Assembly (NCBI GenBank): GCA_963703165.1
Contig: OY969798.1
Coordinates: 1,984,001 to 2,048,000, forward strand
Reading direction: 5' to 3'
From: JBQTKD01 sp963703165
GTDB lineage: Bacteria > Actinomycetota > Actinomycetes > Sporichthyales > Sporichthyaceae
Length of the DNA: 64,000 nucleotides
A program made the translations under genes and the position numbers. Shown here in pieces: positions 34,207-42,159 of this stretch. Below the pieces are notes generated by a model. It searched no databases, was not told the DNA's origin, and saw only the letters and a list, made by a program, of their open reading frames with translations. The first letter of the stretch is position 1, and each line of letters opens with the position of its first letter.

Positions 34207-34239
34207 AGGGACGCACACCCGACGCGGGTGTGCGTCCCT
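34207..34239 (+). terminator. Stem-loop terminator
   Basis: A perfect 14-base stem (34207-34220 with 34226-34239) with loop gacgc, directly after the arginine-rich peptide. There is no T-run on either strand. Confidence 0.6.
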
Positions 34240-34272
34240 CGCACGATCGGGACTGCGGACGGCAGGGATGGA

Positions 34273-34437
34273 CTAGATGTCCCGCAGCTCCTTGTTCCCA
34301 GCGCGGAGGCGGCACAACTGGATGAAGTGAGTCGGGTTCAAGAAGAGTTCATCCAGGTCTGCCATCTCATCGATGGTGATCCCGTCCCTGATCAGCTTGG
34401 ACAAGTACGAAAGGAACTCGGCTACGCCTGATCCCAC
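34273..34437 (-). CDS. Possible 54-residue helical protein
   Basis: A minus-strand frame downstream of the GGDEF-type gene encodes AEFLSYLSKLIRDGITIDEM then DLDELFLNPTHFIQLCRLRA before its stop at 34273. The composition is more protein-like than the surrounding frames. No ribosome-binding site is evident in front of the assumed GTG at 34437, so it may be a remnant or part of a longer, disrupted gene. Confidence 0.25.
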   Translation of the reverse strand: MGSGVAEFLSYLSKLIRDGITIDEMADLDELFLNPTHFIQLCRLRAGNKELRDI

Positions 34438-34450
34438 AAGGGTTTCGGTG

Positions 34451-35896
34451 TCACCAGCGGGCACGCCATCGCCCGGTTCGGTGGTCGTCGTGGAAGGCGA
34501 AGCGGTCCCCGCCCGCCCTCTTCGCGGCGTACAGCGCGAGGTCGGCCCGGACGAGGACGGCCTCACCGGAGAGCTTCGGGCCGGCGAACATCGCGACGCC
34601 GACGCTGACTGTTCTGGTCTCGGCGGGGAACGCCTCACCCCGGTCGCGCACCGCCCCGAGCAGGCCCTCCGCCACCTGCGCGGCCTCCGCGCGGGTGGCC
34701 CGGGAAAGGATCACGGCGAACTCTGCGCCGCCAAGGCACGCCACCGTGTTCGTCTCGCCCACAGCGGCGACCAGAAGATCACCCATCCAGGTGGTCGGTG
34801 AGTCAGTGACGCCGTGCGCCCGGGAGCCTTTGGCCTTGAGGTCGTCGGGCTCCAGGACGAGGAGCGCGCCTGGGGACCCGTCGGGCGGGGCGCTGTCGGC
34901 GCGGCGCCGCAGCGCTACCTCGAAACCCTGGCGGTCGAGCAGGCCGGTCAACGGCTCGGGGTCAGCGAGACTCTCCGTAGCCTGCCCTCCCGCCACAAGG
35001 TCGGCCAGCTCGCGGTACCGCTGCTCGCAGTCGAGCAGCGCTCGGCCGGCGAGCACCTCGGCGGTGACGTCGACCATCACGCGGTACAGGTAGGCCGGGA
35101 CGTTCGCCTTGTCGCGCACGAGGGTCGTGGAGATCTCGCACCAGCGCGTCTCACCGTCGGGGCGCATCAGTCTCAATCGTCCGCGGTCGTGATCGACCCC
35201 GCGGCGGCGCATCTCGACGAGGGCCTGGCTGTAGACGGCCCGGTCGTCGGGGTGCACCAACGAGTAGGTGTCCAACGCCGCGATGCTTTCGGCTGGACGG
35301 CCGAGCAACTCCACCCACCCCTGGTTCACGCGGCGCAGGCGACCGTCCAGACCGACGATTGACATCGCGGTGTGGGCGCCCTCGAACAGGCCACGAAAGG
35401 CCGCCTCGCTCTCGGCGAGCTCCCGAGTACGCCGGCCCAGCAGAATCGCGGCGTCGACACGGGCCTGCAGTTCGTCGAGGGCGAACGGCTTGCGGATGTA
35501 GTCGTGCGCACCGAGGCCGAGCCCCGTGGCAACGTCGCCCTTCAGGGAGCGCCCGGTGAGAAACAGGACCTGCAGCCCGGCTGTGGCCGGGTCCGCCCGC
35601 AGGGCCTCGAGTACCTCGAAGCCGGTGAGGTGCGGCATCTCGATGTCCAGGATCGCGAGCTCGACACCCCGCTGACGACACGCGGCGAGCGCCTCGGCAC
35701 CGTCGGCGGCCTCCACAACCGTGGCACCGGCGCGGACGAGCTGGCGGGACACCAGGGCTCGGATGTCAGGGGCGTCGTCGGCGACCACGACTCGTCCGCC
35801 GACCAGGTTCGGCGTCGACGCAGCGGATTGTCGGGGTGCGGGGAGCGAAGCCTCTACCGTTCCGCGTGTTGACGGGTCCAAGGCGGGAACGTTCAC
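34451..35896 (-). CDS. Response regulator with PAS and degenerate GGDEF domain
   Basis: The 481-residue protein has a receiver domain at about 34-155. VVVADDAPDIRAL gives the acidic pocket, LAILDIEMPHLTG the phospho-accepting Asp, LFLTG and DYIRKPFALDELQAR the conserved Thr and Lys. A PAS domain follows (about 165-290, GLFEGAHTAMSIVGLDG), then a GGDEF-like domain. The signature loop reads CLGGAEFAVIL, so GGDEF has become GGAEF. The third position normally carries the metal-binding acid, so cyclic-di-GMP synthesis is doubtful. The domain may bind GTP or partners. Stand-alone gene. Confidence 0.85.
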   Translation of the reverse strand: MNVPALDPSTRGTVEASLPAPRQSAASTPNLVGGRVVVADDAPDIRALVSRQLVRAGATVVEAADGAEALAACRQRGVELAILDIEMPHLTGFEVLEALRADPATAGLQVLFLTGRSLKGDVATGLGLGAHDYIRKPFALDELQARVDAAILLGRRTRELAESEAAFRGLFEGAHTAMSIVGLDGRLRRVNQGWVELLGRPAESIAALDTYSLVHPDDRAVYSQALVEMRRRGVDHDRGRLRLMRPDGETRWCEISTTLVRDKANVPAYLYRVMVDVTAEVLAGRALLDCEQRYRELADLVAGGQATESLADPEPLTGLLDRQGFEVALRRRADSAPPDGSPGALLVLEPDDLKAKGSRAHGVTDSPTTWMGDLLVAAVGETNTVACLGGAEFAVILSRATRAEAAQVAEGLLGAVRDRGEAFPAETRTVSVGVAMFAGPKLSGEAVLVRADLALYAAKRAGGDRFAFHDDHRTGRWRARW

Positions 35897-36280
35897 GATC
35901 TACTCTTCGGCGCGGCAGGGGTCGCACATGAGCGTCCCCGGAGGCCGAACGCGAACTCCAGGTCGAACTGCGCCAGGAACCCAAGCACCGGCATCGCTCA
36001 CGCGCTGGTGGGCAACGTCCCTCGTCCGAACATGGCGGGGGCCCTTGTGATCAAGGCGTCGGCGTACGTCAACCTCAACGAGGCCGCCCGGGATCATGAC
36101 GTCCAACTGCGACGCGCCGCTGACCCACCGATGCTGATGACCGTCCGGCGACTCCCCCGCCGAGGACCAACCGAGATCGATGAGCGCCTAGGTGAAGCTC
36201 CGCAGAATGTTGGGTCTCGATCGGACGTCGAGCACCGTGTCCGCGTCCTCCGTCGGAGCCTGCGGTGGCGGGGAAGGCAC
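35897..36280. other. Region without a convincing gene
   Basis: The 384 bases between the response regulator and glnS hold only short frames. A plus-strand stretch near 36030-36110 reads MAGALVIKASAYVNLNEAA, which looks protein-like and could be a remnant of a nucleotidyltransferase-type gene, but it has no continuation. The rest shows nothing I recognise. Confidence 0.3.
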
Positions 36281-37957
36281 TCAGCCGTTGCGCTTCTGGA
36301 TGTTCGCCCACTCGTCCCGCAGACCCACGGTGCGGTGGAAGGTGGCGGGAGTGTCCGGATCCGCGGCGAAGTAGCCCAACCGCTCGAACTGCACGACCTC
36401 GCCGGGCTTGGTGTCGGCCAGCACCGGCTCGGCCTTCGCGCCCACGATGGTGCGACGCGAGGCCGGGTTCACGGTCGGTTCTTCGCCGTCACTGCCGGGC
36501 CGGGCGTCGGCGAACAGCCGCTCGTACAGATGCACGGTGACGTCGACGGCGTGCGCCGCGCTCACCCAGTGCATGGTCGCCTTCACCTTCCGGCCGTCCG
36601 GCGCGGCTCCGCCCTTGGTCGCCGGGTCGTAGGTGCAGTGCACCTCTGTGGGGTTGCCGTCGGCTTCGGTGACGACGTCGGTGGCGGTGACGAAGTACCC
36701 GCCGCGCAGGCGGACCTCCCGGCCCGGCGCGAGACGGAAGTACTTCGGCGGCGGCTCGAGCTTGAAGTCGTCCTGCTCGATCCAGAGTTCGCCGCTGAAC
36801 GGCACGCTTCGCACGCCGGCCGACGGATCCTCCGGGTTCTCAGTCAGCTCCACGTGCTCGACGTGACCCTCGGGCCAGTTGGTGATGACGAGCTTCAGCG
36901 GTTCCAGCACCGCCATCCGGCGCAGCGCGTACGCGTTGTGGTGGGTGCGGACGAACGACTCGAGGAATTCGATCTCGGTGATGCCGTTGGTCTTCGAGAC
37001 ACCGAGCGTCCCCACGAACTCCCGGATCGCCGCGGCCGGATAGCCCCTGCGCCGCATGCCCTGCAGAGTCGGCATCCGGGCGTCGTCCCAGCCGTGGACG
37101 GTGCCGTCCTCGACGAGCGCGCGCAGGTGACGCTTGGACATGACGGTGTGCGTCAGCCCCAGCCGGGCGAACTCGGTCTGCTCCGGGCGCTCCCGCGGCA
37201 GGTCCAGGTGGTCGAGGCACCAGTCGTAGAGCGGGCGGTGGTCGGTGAACTCGAGCGTGCAGATCGAGTGGGTCACGCCCTCGATCGCGTCGGACTGCCC
37301 GTGCGCCCAGTCGTAGGTCGGGTAGATCATCCAGTCGGTCCCGGTACGGACGTGCGCGACGCGGCGGATCCGGTAGAGCACCGGGTCGCGCAGGGACATG
37401 ACAGAAGACTGCATGTCGATCTTCGCGCGCAGGACGCGCGAGCCGTCGGCAAACTCTCCGTCGCGCATGCCGCGCAGCAGGGCAAGGTTCTCTTCGACGG
37501 CGCGGTCGCGGTGCGGCGACTCGATGCCGGGCTTGCCGAAGCCGCCCCGCTGCAGGCGGATGGTGTCGCCGTCCTGGTCGTCGACGTAGGCCAGGCCCTT
37601 GTTCACCAGTACCTCGGCCCAGTCGTAGATCTGGGCGAAATAGTCCGAGGCGTAGAAGACGTTGGCCGGGGTGAACCCGAGCCAGGCGACGTCGGCAAGG
37701 ATTGCCTCGACGAACTCGTGATCCTCCGCCTCGGGGTTGGTGTCGTCGAAGCGCAGGTTGCAGATCCCGCCGAACTCCGCGGCGAGGCCGAAGTTCAGGC
37801 AGATGCTCTTGGCGTGCCCGATGTGCAGGTAGCCGTTGGGTTCCGGCGGGAAGCGCGTCTGCACCCGGTCGCCGTACTTCCGGCTGGCGAGGTCTCGGCG
37901 GATCAGGTCGCGGATGAAGTCGCTCGGCGCGGGGCCTGCATCGGGGTCGGTGGTCAC
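36281..37957 (-). CDS. glnS: Glutaminyl-tRNA synthetase
   Basis: The 558-residue protein is a class I aminoacyl-tRNA synthetase of the GlnRS type. RFPPEPNGYLHIGHAKSICL holds the HIGH motif and LRFDDTNPEAE follows. TYDWAHGQSDAIEGVTHSIC, the LEF then RPLYDW box, and VMSKRHL as the KMSKR loop follow in the usual order. A C-terminal anticodon-binding beta-barrel is present (about 335-540). It charges tRNA-Gln directly with glutamine. Most actinobacteria lack glnS and make Gln-tRNA through GatCAB, so its presence suggests horizontal acquisition. Start ATG 37957 has no nearby alternative; the gene is monocistronic. Confidence 0.93.
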   Translation of the reverse strand: MTTDPDAGPAPSDFIRDLIRRDLASRKYGDRVQTRFPPEPNGYLHIGHAKSICLNFGLAAEFGGICNLRFDDTNPEAEDHEFVEAILADVAWLGFTPANVFYASDYFAQIYDWAEVLVNKGLAYVDDQDGDTIRLQRGGFGKPGIESPHRDRAVEENLALLRGMRDGEFADGSRVLRAKIDMQSSVMSLRDPVLYRIRRVAHVRTGTDWMIYPTYDWAHGQSDAIEGVTHSICTLEFTDHRPLYDWCLDHLDLPRERPEQTEFARLGLTHTVMSKRHLRALVEDGTVHGWDDARMPTLQGMRRRGYPAAAIREFVGTLGVSKTNGITEIEFLESFVRTHHNAYALRRMAVLEPLKLVITNWPEGHVEHVELTENPEDPSAGVRSVPFSGELWIEQDDFKLEPPPKYFRLAPGREVRLRGGYFVTATDVVTEADGNPTEVHCTYDPATKGGAAPDGRKVKATMHWVSAAHAVDVTVHLYERLFADARPGSDGEEPTVNPASRRTIVGAKAEPVLADTKPGEVVQFERLGYFAADPDTPATFHRTVGLRDEWANIQKRNG

Positions 37958-38008
37958 CCGCTCATGTTTTCAGGTCCCGCGGACCGACGGGTCACGGGTG
38001 GGCCGCCG

Positions 38009-38399
38009 GGTCAATCTCGAGACAACGCCGTGCGTCTGCAGGCGGAGAAGCAGCCGGCCGGCAACGCTACGCACTCGTCAGCTCCACCGATCCCGAGTCC
38101 CGCGCCGACCTTCCTCGAGATTGGCCACAAGGTGGCCGAGTGGCTCGCGAAGGAACGGCGGTGTAGCCGGGCACCCTGACCAAGCGTTCGCCACGCTCCG
38201 TAGACGGCCCACATCCTCGGCGGTGCGGTCATCGGCTCCGACGACCGCACCGGCGTCGTCAATTCAGAACTGCGCGCATTCGGGTACCAGAACATGATCG
38301 TGTGCGACGCGGCCGCCCTTCCGGCCAACCCCGGAGTCAATCCGGCACTGACCATCACCGCACTCGCCGAGCATGCGATGGCGCACGTCCCCGCCTAGA
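38009..38399 (+). pseudogene. Decayed GMC oxidoreductase (cholesterol-oxidase-like) C-terminus
   Basis: Three consecutive frames together spell the end of a GMC-family FAD oxidase. The first has SRDNAVRLQAEK then PAPTFLEIGHKVAEWLAKE up to a stop at 38179; the second AFATLRRRPT. The third has AHILGGAVIGSDDRTGVVN, YQNMIVCDAAALPANPGVN and PALTITALAEHAMAHV, ending at TAG 38397-38399. AHILGG and NPGVNPxLTITALAE are the conserved active-site segments. At least two frameshifts and the missing N-terminal 400 residues make it a clear pseudogene. Confidence 0.8.
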
Positions 38400-38547
38400 G
38401 TTCGACGCACCGCCTAGCAACGACGAAGCGGAGCCAACAGTCAGTTGGACGGGCGGCCCAGCGGGAGCAGAGGTCGGATCCGGCGTTGTGAGTAATGGTC
38501 TCCACGGTCTCCACGGTCTCGGCGGTGGGGACGGCGGGTGAGAGCGA

Positions 38548-39894
38548 TCAGCCGATCAGTCCCTGGGACTGGGCGTCGGCAAAGGGCGCGTCGATCAGGA
38601 CCACCTCGCGACCCGATCGGTCCAGGATCGAGGCGGCGATTGCCGCGCGGTAACCCGAACCGCAGTACACCCAGACCTCACCATCGGGCACTTCATCCTG
38701 ACGGTTCATCAGTTGATGGACGGGGATATGCATAGCACCCTCGACGTGCCCGTCTCGCCACTCGTCGTCGCGCCGGGCGTCGAGAATCCGAACCGGCCCG
38801 GTACGCCGCGCCGCGGCCAACGCGGCGAAATCGGCGACCCGATAAGAGCGCGCCTCGCCGACCTCGGCTGTCTGGTCGCCGAGGGTGCTCGCTCCCGCCA
38901 ACCGGTCCACGCCGATCCGGACCAGCTCTCTGCGGGCGGTCCGTACCTGTTCGAGGTCCTCACCGATGAGCGTCAGCGGAGCGCCCCAGGCGTGGAGCCA
39001 GCCCAGATAGGTGGCGAAGTTCTGGCCGGCCTCGAAGTTGCGGGTGCCGGGAAGGTGACCGGCCGCGAAGGCGCGCCGGCTGCGCAGGTCCACCACCCAT
39101 TCGCCGGCCGCGACGCGCTCGCGCAGGGTGGCCACGTCGACGAGTTCGGGGTCGGACAGATTCACCGGCGCAGGGCCGGACCGATTGATGGGCGCCATGT
39201 GCACGTAGTAGGCCGGGTAGGCGTCGAGTCCGGCCAACAAGGTGTCGACGTACTTCTGCTCGTCGAGTGTCAGCGCCGGATTCTCCTGGCGCTGTTTGCC
39301 GACGGAGGAGGAGTCCCCTGTCGTCGGCGTCGCCGAGCAGAAGCTCCCGAAACCGTGGGTCGGATAGACCTGGGCCGACTCCGGTGCCTCGGCGGCGATC
39401 CGCCGGACGCTGTGGAACTGGGCATGGGTGAGTTCGTCGGTGTACTCCGGACCGACGAGGTCGGTGCGTCCGGTGGCACCGAACAGCATCGAGCCCCCGG
39501 TGAACACCCCGTGCACGGTCCCCTCGGCGTCCGCGATCAGATAGCTGACGTGGTGGTGGGTGTGGCCCGGCGTGTGCAGCACCCGGATGCGCATGGCGCC
39601 CGCCTCGATCTCCTCGCCGTCGCGCACCGGGAGTCGATCGAACTCGACGTCGTCCCCCGCGGCGACGACGTAAACGGCGCCGGTCCGCCCGGCCAGTTCG
39701 TATCCGCCGGTGACGTAGTCGTTGTGCACGTGGGTCTCCAGGACGTGACTCACCCGGACTCCACGCGAGTCGAGCACGGCCTCGATGCGGTCGAGGTCGC
39801 GCTGCGGGTCCACCACGACGGCAAGAGAACCGTCCGAGACGACGTAGCTGCGGTCTCCCAGGCTCGGTGTCTCGACGATGTCGACGACAATCAT
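38548..39894 (-). CDS. Persulfide dioxygenase-like MBL protein with two rhodanese domains
   Basis: The 448-residue protein starts with a metallo-beta-lactamase domain of the ETHE1 type. ETHVHNDYVTGG holds the H-x-H-x-D metal motif, LHTPGHTHHHVSY the next ligand and YPTHGFGSFC the last histidine. Two rhodanese domains follow (about 255-345 and 360-448); the first, VDLRSRRAFAAGHLPG, lacks the catalytic cysteine while the second has WVYCGSGYRA with Cys. Fusion proteins like this oxidise glutathione- or mycothiol-type persulfides to sulfite and move sulfane sulfur. ATG 39894 has a ggag site. The palindrome 34 bases upstream is a likely operator. Confidence 0.88.
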   Translation of the reverse strand: MIVVDIVETPSLGDRSYVVSDGSLAVVVDPQRDLDRIEAVLDSRGVRVSHVLETHVHNDYVTGGYELAGRTGAVYVVAAGDDVEFDRLPVRDGEEIEAGAMRIRVLHTPGHTHHHVSYLIADAEGTVHGVFTGGSMLFGATGRTDLVGPEYTDELTHAQFHSVRRIAAEAPESAQVYPTHGFGSFCSATPTTGDSSSVGKQRQENPALTLDEQKYVDTLLAGLDAYPAYYVHMAPINRSGPAPVNLSDPELVDVATLRERVAAGEWVVDLRSRRAFAAGHLPGTRNFEAGQNFATYLGWLHAWGAPLTLIGEDLEQVRTARRELVRIGVDRLAGASTLGDQTAEVGEARSYRVADFAALAAARRTGPVRILDARRDDEWRDGHVEGAMHIPVHQLMNRQDEVPDGEVWVYCGSGYRAAIAASILDRSGREVVLIDAPFADAQSQGLIG

Positions 39895-39927
39895 CTGTGG
39901 CTCCAAGTGTTCGATGCGCGTACGGTG

Positions 39928-39941
39928 AATGTACGTACATT
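39928..39941. promoter_or_regulatory. Palindromic operator in front of the persulfide dioxygenase gene
   Basis: AATGTACGTACATT is a perfect 14-base palindrome located 34 bases upstream of the ATG of the MBL/rhodanese gene and 58 bases upstream of the divergent lipoprotein start. Its place between the two starts suggests a repressor site, perhaps for a sulfur-sensing regulator; no regulator gene lies alongside. Confidence 0.6.
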
Positions 39942-39998
39942 GAACTGCCCTGTCTGGCCCGGCGTATTCCCCCTCAGGCGCGGGGCCAGTTGTCCAGG

Positions 39999-40418
39999 GT
40001 GTCGACACTCCGGGATTCTCGGCGCCTCGTCCGAGCGTCTGCCGGCGTCTGTACCGCGCTGACCTTGGCATTGACCGGCTGCGGTGGCCGATCGAGCCTG
40101 AAAGCGGGCACGCCCCGCAGTTTGGGCTCGATCGAGGACCTCACGGTGAAGCAGCCCGACTTCACGATCGGCGCGATCACCATCAGGGACTCGGGGCAGG
40201 ACGTGAAGGTGTTGCGGGTCCGCGCGCTCACCTCCCCGAATCTGCAGTTCCTCGGCGCGATCACCACGTGGCCCCGCAACGGCAAGACCTCGGCCATCGG
40301 CAGCGGCCTCGGCTACCCGGCGACCGTCATCGGCGTATGCCAAGGTGGCCCGGTCGAGGCCCGTACCCCTACGCAAGGAGCGCCCGCTCCTGCGGTGGGG
40401 ACGCCGCCCTGGGCGTGA
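39999..40418 (+). CDS. Small lipoprotein of unknown function
   Basis: From GTG 39999 the 139-residue product has a basic start, a hydrophobic segment and the lipobox LTGCGGRSS, so it is exported and lipid-anchored. The mature part has a beta-rich stretch (TVKQPDFTIGAITIRDSGQD) and ends in a proline/alanine-rich tail. The start has no strong ribosome-binding site. I do not know a family. It is divergent from the persulfide dioxygenase gene and shares the palindrome region. Confidence 0.6.
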   Translation: MSTLRDSRRLVRASAGVCTALTLALTGCGGRSSLKAGTPRSLGSIEDLTVKQPDFTIGAITIRDSGQDVKVLRVRALTSPNLQFLGAITTWPRNGKTSAIGSGLGYPATVIGVCQGGPVEARTPTQGAPAPAVGTPPWA

Positions 40419-40447
40419 ACCAGATCGCGGAGCGTGGGCGTGTGGGG

Positions 40448-40516
40448 TGGGCCGCCGGGGGATCGAACCCCGAAACCCGCGGACTGAAAGTCCGCGGAGA
40501 CGTCTCTCACCGGCCC
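40448..40516 (-). repeat. tRNA-like remnant, copy of the tRNA-Lys 3' half
   Basis: The plus-strand segment 40447-40495 matches 51577-51624, the anticodon-to-3'-end half of tRNA-Lys, at nearly all positions. The first 28 bases are identical; then there is one inserted A and two substitutions in the anticodon loop. On the minus strand a 69-base tRNA-like fold can be drawn with a nearly paired acceptor stem and an intact T-arm, but the D-arm is too short and the anticodon would read UUC. I read it as a degraded duplicate, such as an att-site scar. Confidence 0.6.
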
Positions 40517-40760
40517 GCTACAGGGCAATGACGTGCACTTTCCAATGATCCTCGCGGCCCTGCCTGTGAGGCGCGATCGCCTCTCGTAGCCGATCCCGCT
40601 CCAGTGTCGGATGCGGTGTCATCGAGGTGGTGTCGCGCCTATACGACCTGGACAGTGCGGCACAGCGCGACGACGTCGCGATCCTGGCGGTGGCTGCACC
40701 CCGACTCTGAACGGCCGACTGCTGTTCGGAGAAGAAGCCCGCCCTCCACGGGGCGACGGG

Positions 40761-41018
40761 TCAACCGTGCGACTTCTTGCTGCTCACCGACTCGGCCACG
40801 CCGATGAGCAGCACGGCGGCGATGACGGCGAGCACGAAGCCCAGGATGTTCAGCTCGAAGATGCCGCCGGTCCCGAACAGCTGGGCGATCAGCCCGCCGA
40901 TGATGGACCCGACCAGTCCCAGCAGCAGTGTGGCCAACAGGCCCAGGCTCTGCTTGCCAGGCTTGACCAGGCGGGCCAGTGCGCCGATGACGAGCCCTGC
41001 GACGATAAAGCCGATCAT
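40761..41018 (-). CDS. GlsB/YeaQ/YmgE-family stress membrane protein
   Basis: The 85-residue protein has three transmembrane segments with glycine-rich turns: MIGFIVAGLVIGALARLVKP, LGLLATLLLGLVGSIIGGLI and ILGFVLAVIAAVLLIGVAE. This is the transglycosylase-associated/GlsB family, small inner-membrane proteins induced in general stress; the biochemical role is not known. The start is the ATG at 41018. It is isolated from other genes by more than 200 bases on each side. Confidence 0.85.
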   Translation of the reverse strand: MIGFIVAGLVIGALARLVKPGKQSLGLLATLLLGLVGSIIGGLIAQLFGTGGIFELNILGFVLAVIAAVLLIGVAESVSSKKSHG

Positions 41019-41424
41019 AATTCCGCCTCACGAGCGACAGAGTGCCGCGCCTCTACCCCACGAAGCAGTGAATCAAGCTCGCGGGGTCAGGTCAACAGCA
41101 AAGGCGCAGGGCCGCTCGCTGCGCAGCGCGGCCCGCACCGACGCGGCGAGCTCGGGCTATCCGGCCCCTCTGTACTGGGTCGGATCATCCCCTGCCCGCC
41201 GGCGCGTCGCAGCCCGACCCCGCGTCGTCAGTCGACGAGCCCGAGCCCCACGGTGGCGTGCGCTGCGACCGCAAGGCCGCAATCCTCCGTCCGGAGGTGA
41301 CGCCCACCGCACGCCTCACGTGCGCCGCGGAACGGAGCGGAGGCCTGCCCCCCGGCGGGGGTGCCAGGCCGACATGATGGGCACGACGCCGATCCGGTGA
41401 CTTCGTCAGACAGGTTGGTGCACC
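41019..41424. other. Intergenic region
   Basis: I see no supported gene here. It contains two small stem-loops, around cctccg/cggagg near 41290 and a ggcctg/caggcc stem near 41340-41372, and probably the promoters of the two divergent membrane-protein genes. Confidence 0.4.
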
Positions 41425-42159
41425 GTGTCCGATTTCTGGCGCAAGGCCACCGCTGAGTTCCTCGGCACCTTCGTCCTGGTGTTCTTCGCGGTGGGCTCGG
41501 CTGTCTTCGGCCTCGACCTGATTGGAGCGCTGGGCGTCGCTCTGGCGTTCGGGCTGACGCTGCTTGTCCTGGCCTACGCCCTCGGTCCGGTATCGGGCTG
41601 CCACGTCAACCCCGCCGTGACGTTGGGTGTGCTGCTGCGGCGAGGGATGTCAGCCGGTGAGGCAGGTGTCTACTGGCTTGCGCAGGTCACCGGCGCGGTC
41701 GTGGCAGCCGCGCTGCTCAAGCTGATGACCTCCGGTTTCGGCGAGGTGACCGATCAGACGGACACGCTGGGGAGCAACTCCTGGGGTGAGCGGGTGGGGC
41801 TGGGCGGCGCGTTCGTGTTCGAGGTCTTGGGCACCTTCCTGCTGGTGCTCGTCGTCCTCCTCGTCACCGGCCGCGCTGCGGCGCCGGGGTTCGCCGGGCT
41901 GGCGATCGGGCTGGTGCTGGCGGTCATCCACCTGGTCGGCATCCCGCTGGACGGGACCTCGGTCAACCCGGCCCGCTCTCTCGGGCCGGCGCTGTTCGCC
42001 GGCACCGACGCGCTGTCACAGCTCTGGCTGTTCCTACTGGCGCCCCTGCTCGGCGCGGCGCTGGCCGCCGCCGTGGCGCCCGTTCTCGACCTGCCCGACG
42101 TCGACGACCGGGTCGCCGCACCCGGCATCGACACGACCGGCGTGGGCGTCCCGAACTAG
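41425..42159 (+). CDS. Aquaporin (MIP family channel)
   Basis: The 244-residue protein has six transmembrane helices and the two half-helix pore motifs, CHVNPAVTLG (about residues 63-72) and TSVNPARSLGPA (about 183-194). KATAEFLGTFVLVFFAVGSA is the classical MIP N-terminus. The Arg of the selectivity filter (NPAR) is present. Water channel function is likelier than glycerol because of the short loops, but that is inference. Start is GTG 41425. Its stop overlaps the convergent pseudogene by four bases. Confidence 0.9.
   Translation: MSDFWRKATAEFLGTFVLVFFAVGSAVFGLDLIGALGVALAFGLTLLVLAYALGPVSGCHVNPAVTLGVLLRRGMSAGEAGVYWLAQVTGAVVAAALLKLMTSGFGEVTDQTDTLGSNSWGERVGLGGAFVFEVLGTFLLVLVVLLVTGRAAAPGFAGLAIGLVLAVIHLVGIPLDGTSVNPARSLGPALFAGTDALSQLWLFLLAPLLGAALAAAVAPVLDLPDVDDRVAAPGIDTTGVGVPN

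Noticed and set aside
40448..40516. A functional tRNA-Glu or selenocysteine tRNA
   Set aside because: The D-arm is too short for an elongator tRNA and the long variable arm of tRNA-Sec is absent; the sequence is mostly a copy of the tRNA-Lys 3' half.
41185..41400. Coding regions in the gap between the GlsB-type gene and aquaporin
   Set aside because: Frames on both strands are short, Arg/Pro-rich and lack ribosome-binding sites or any recognisable motif.
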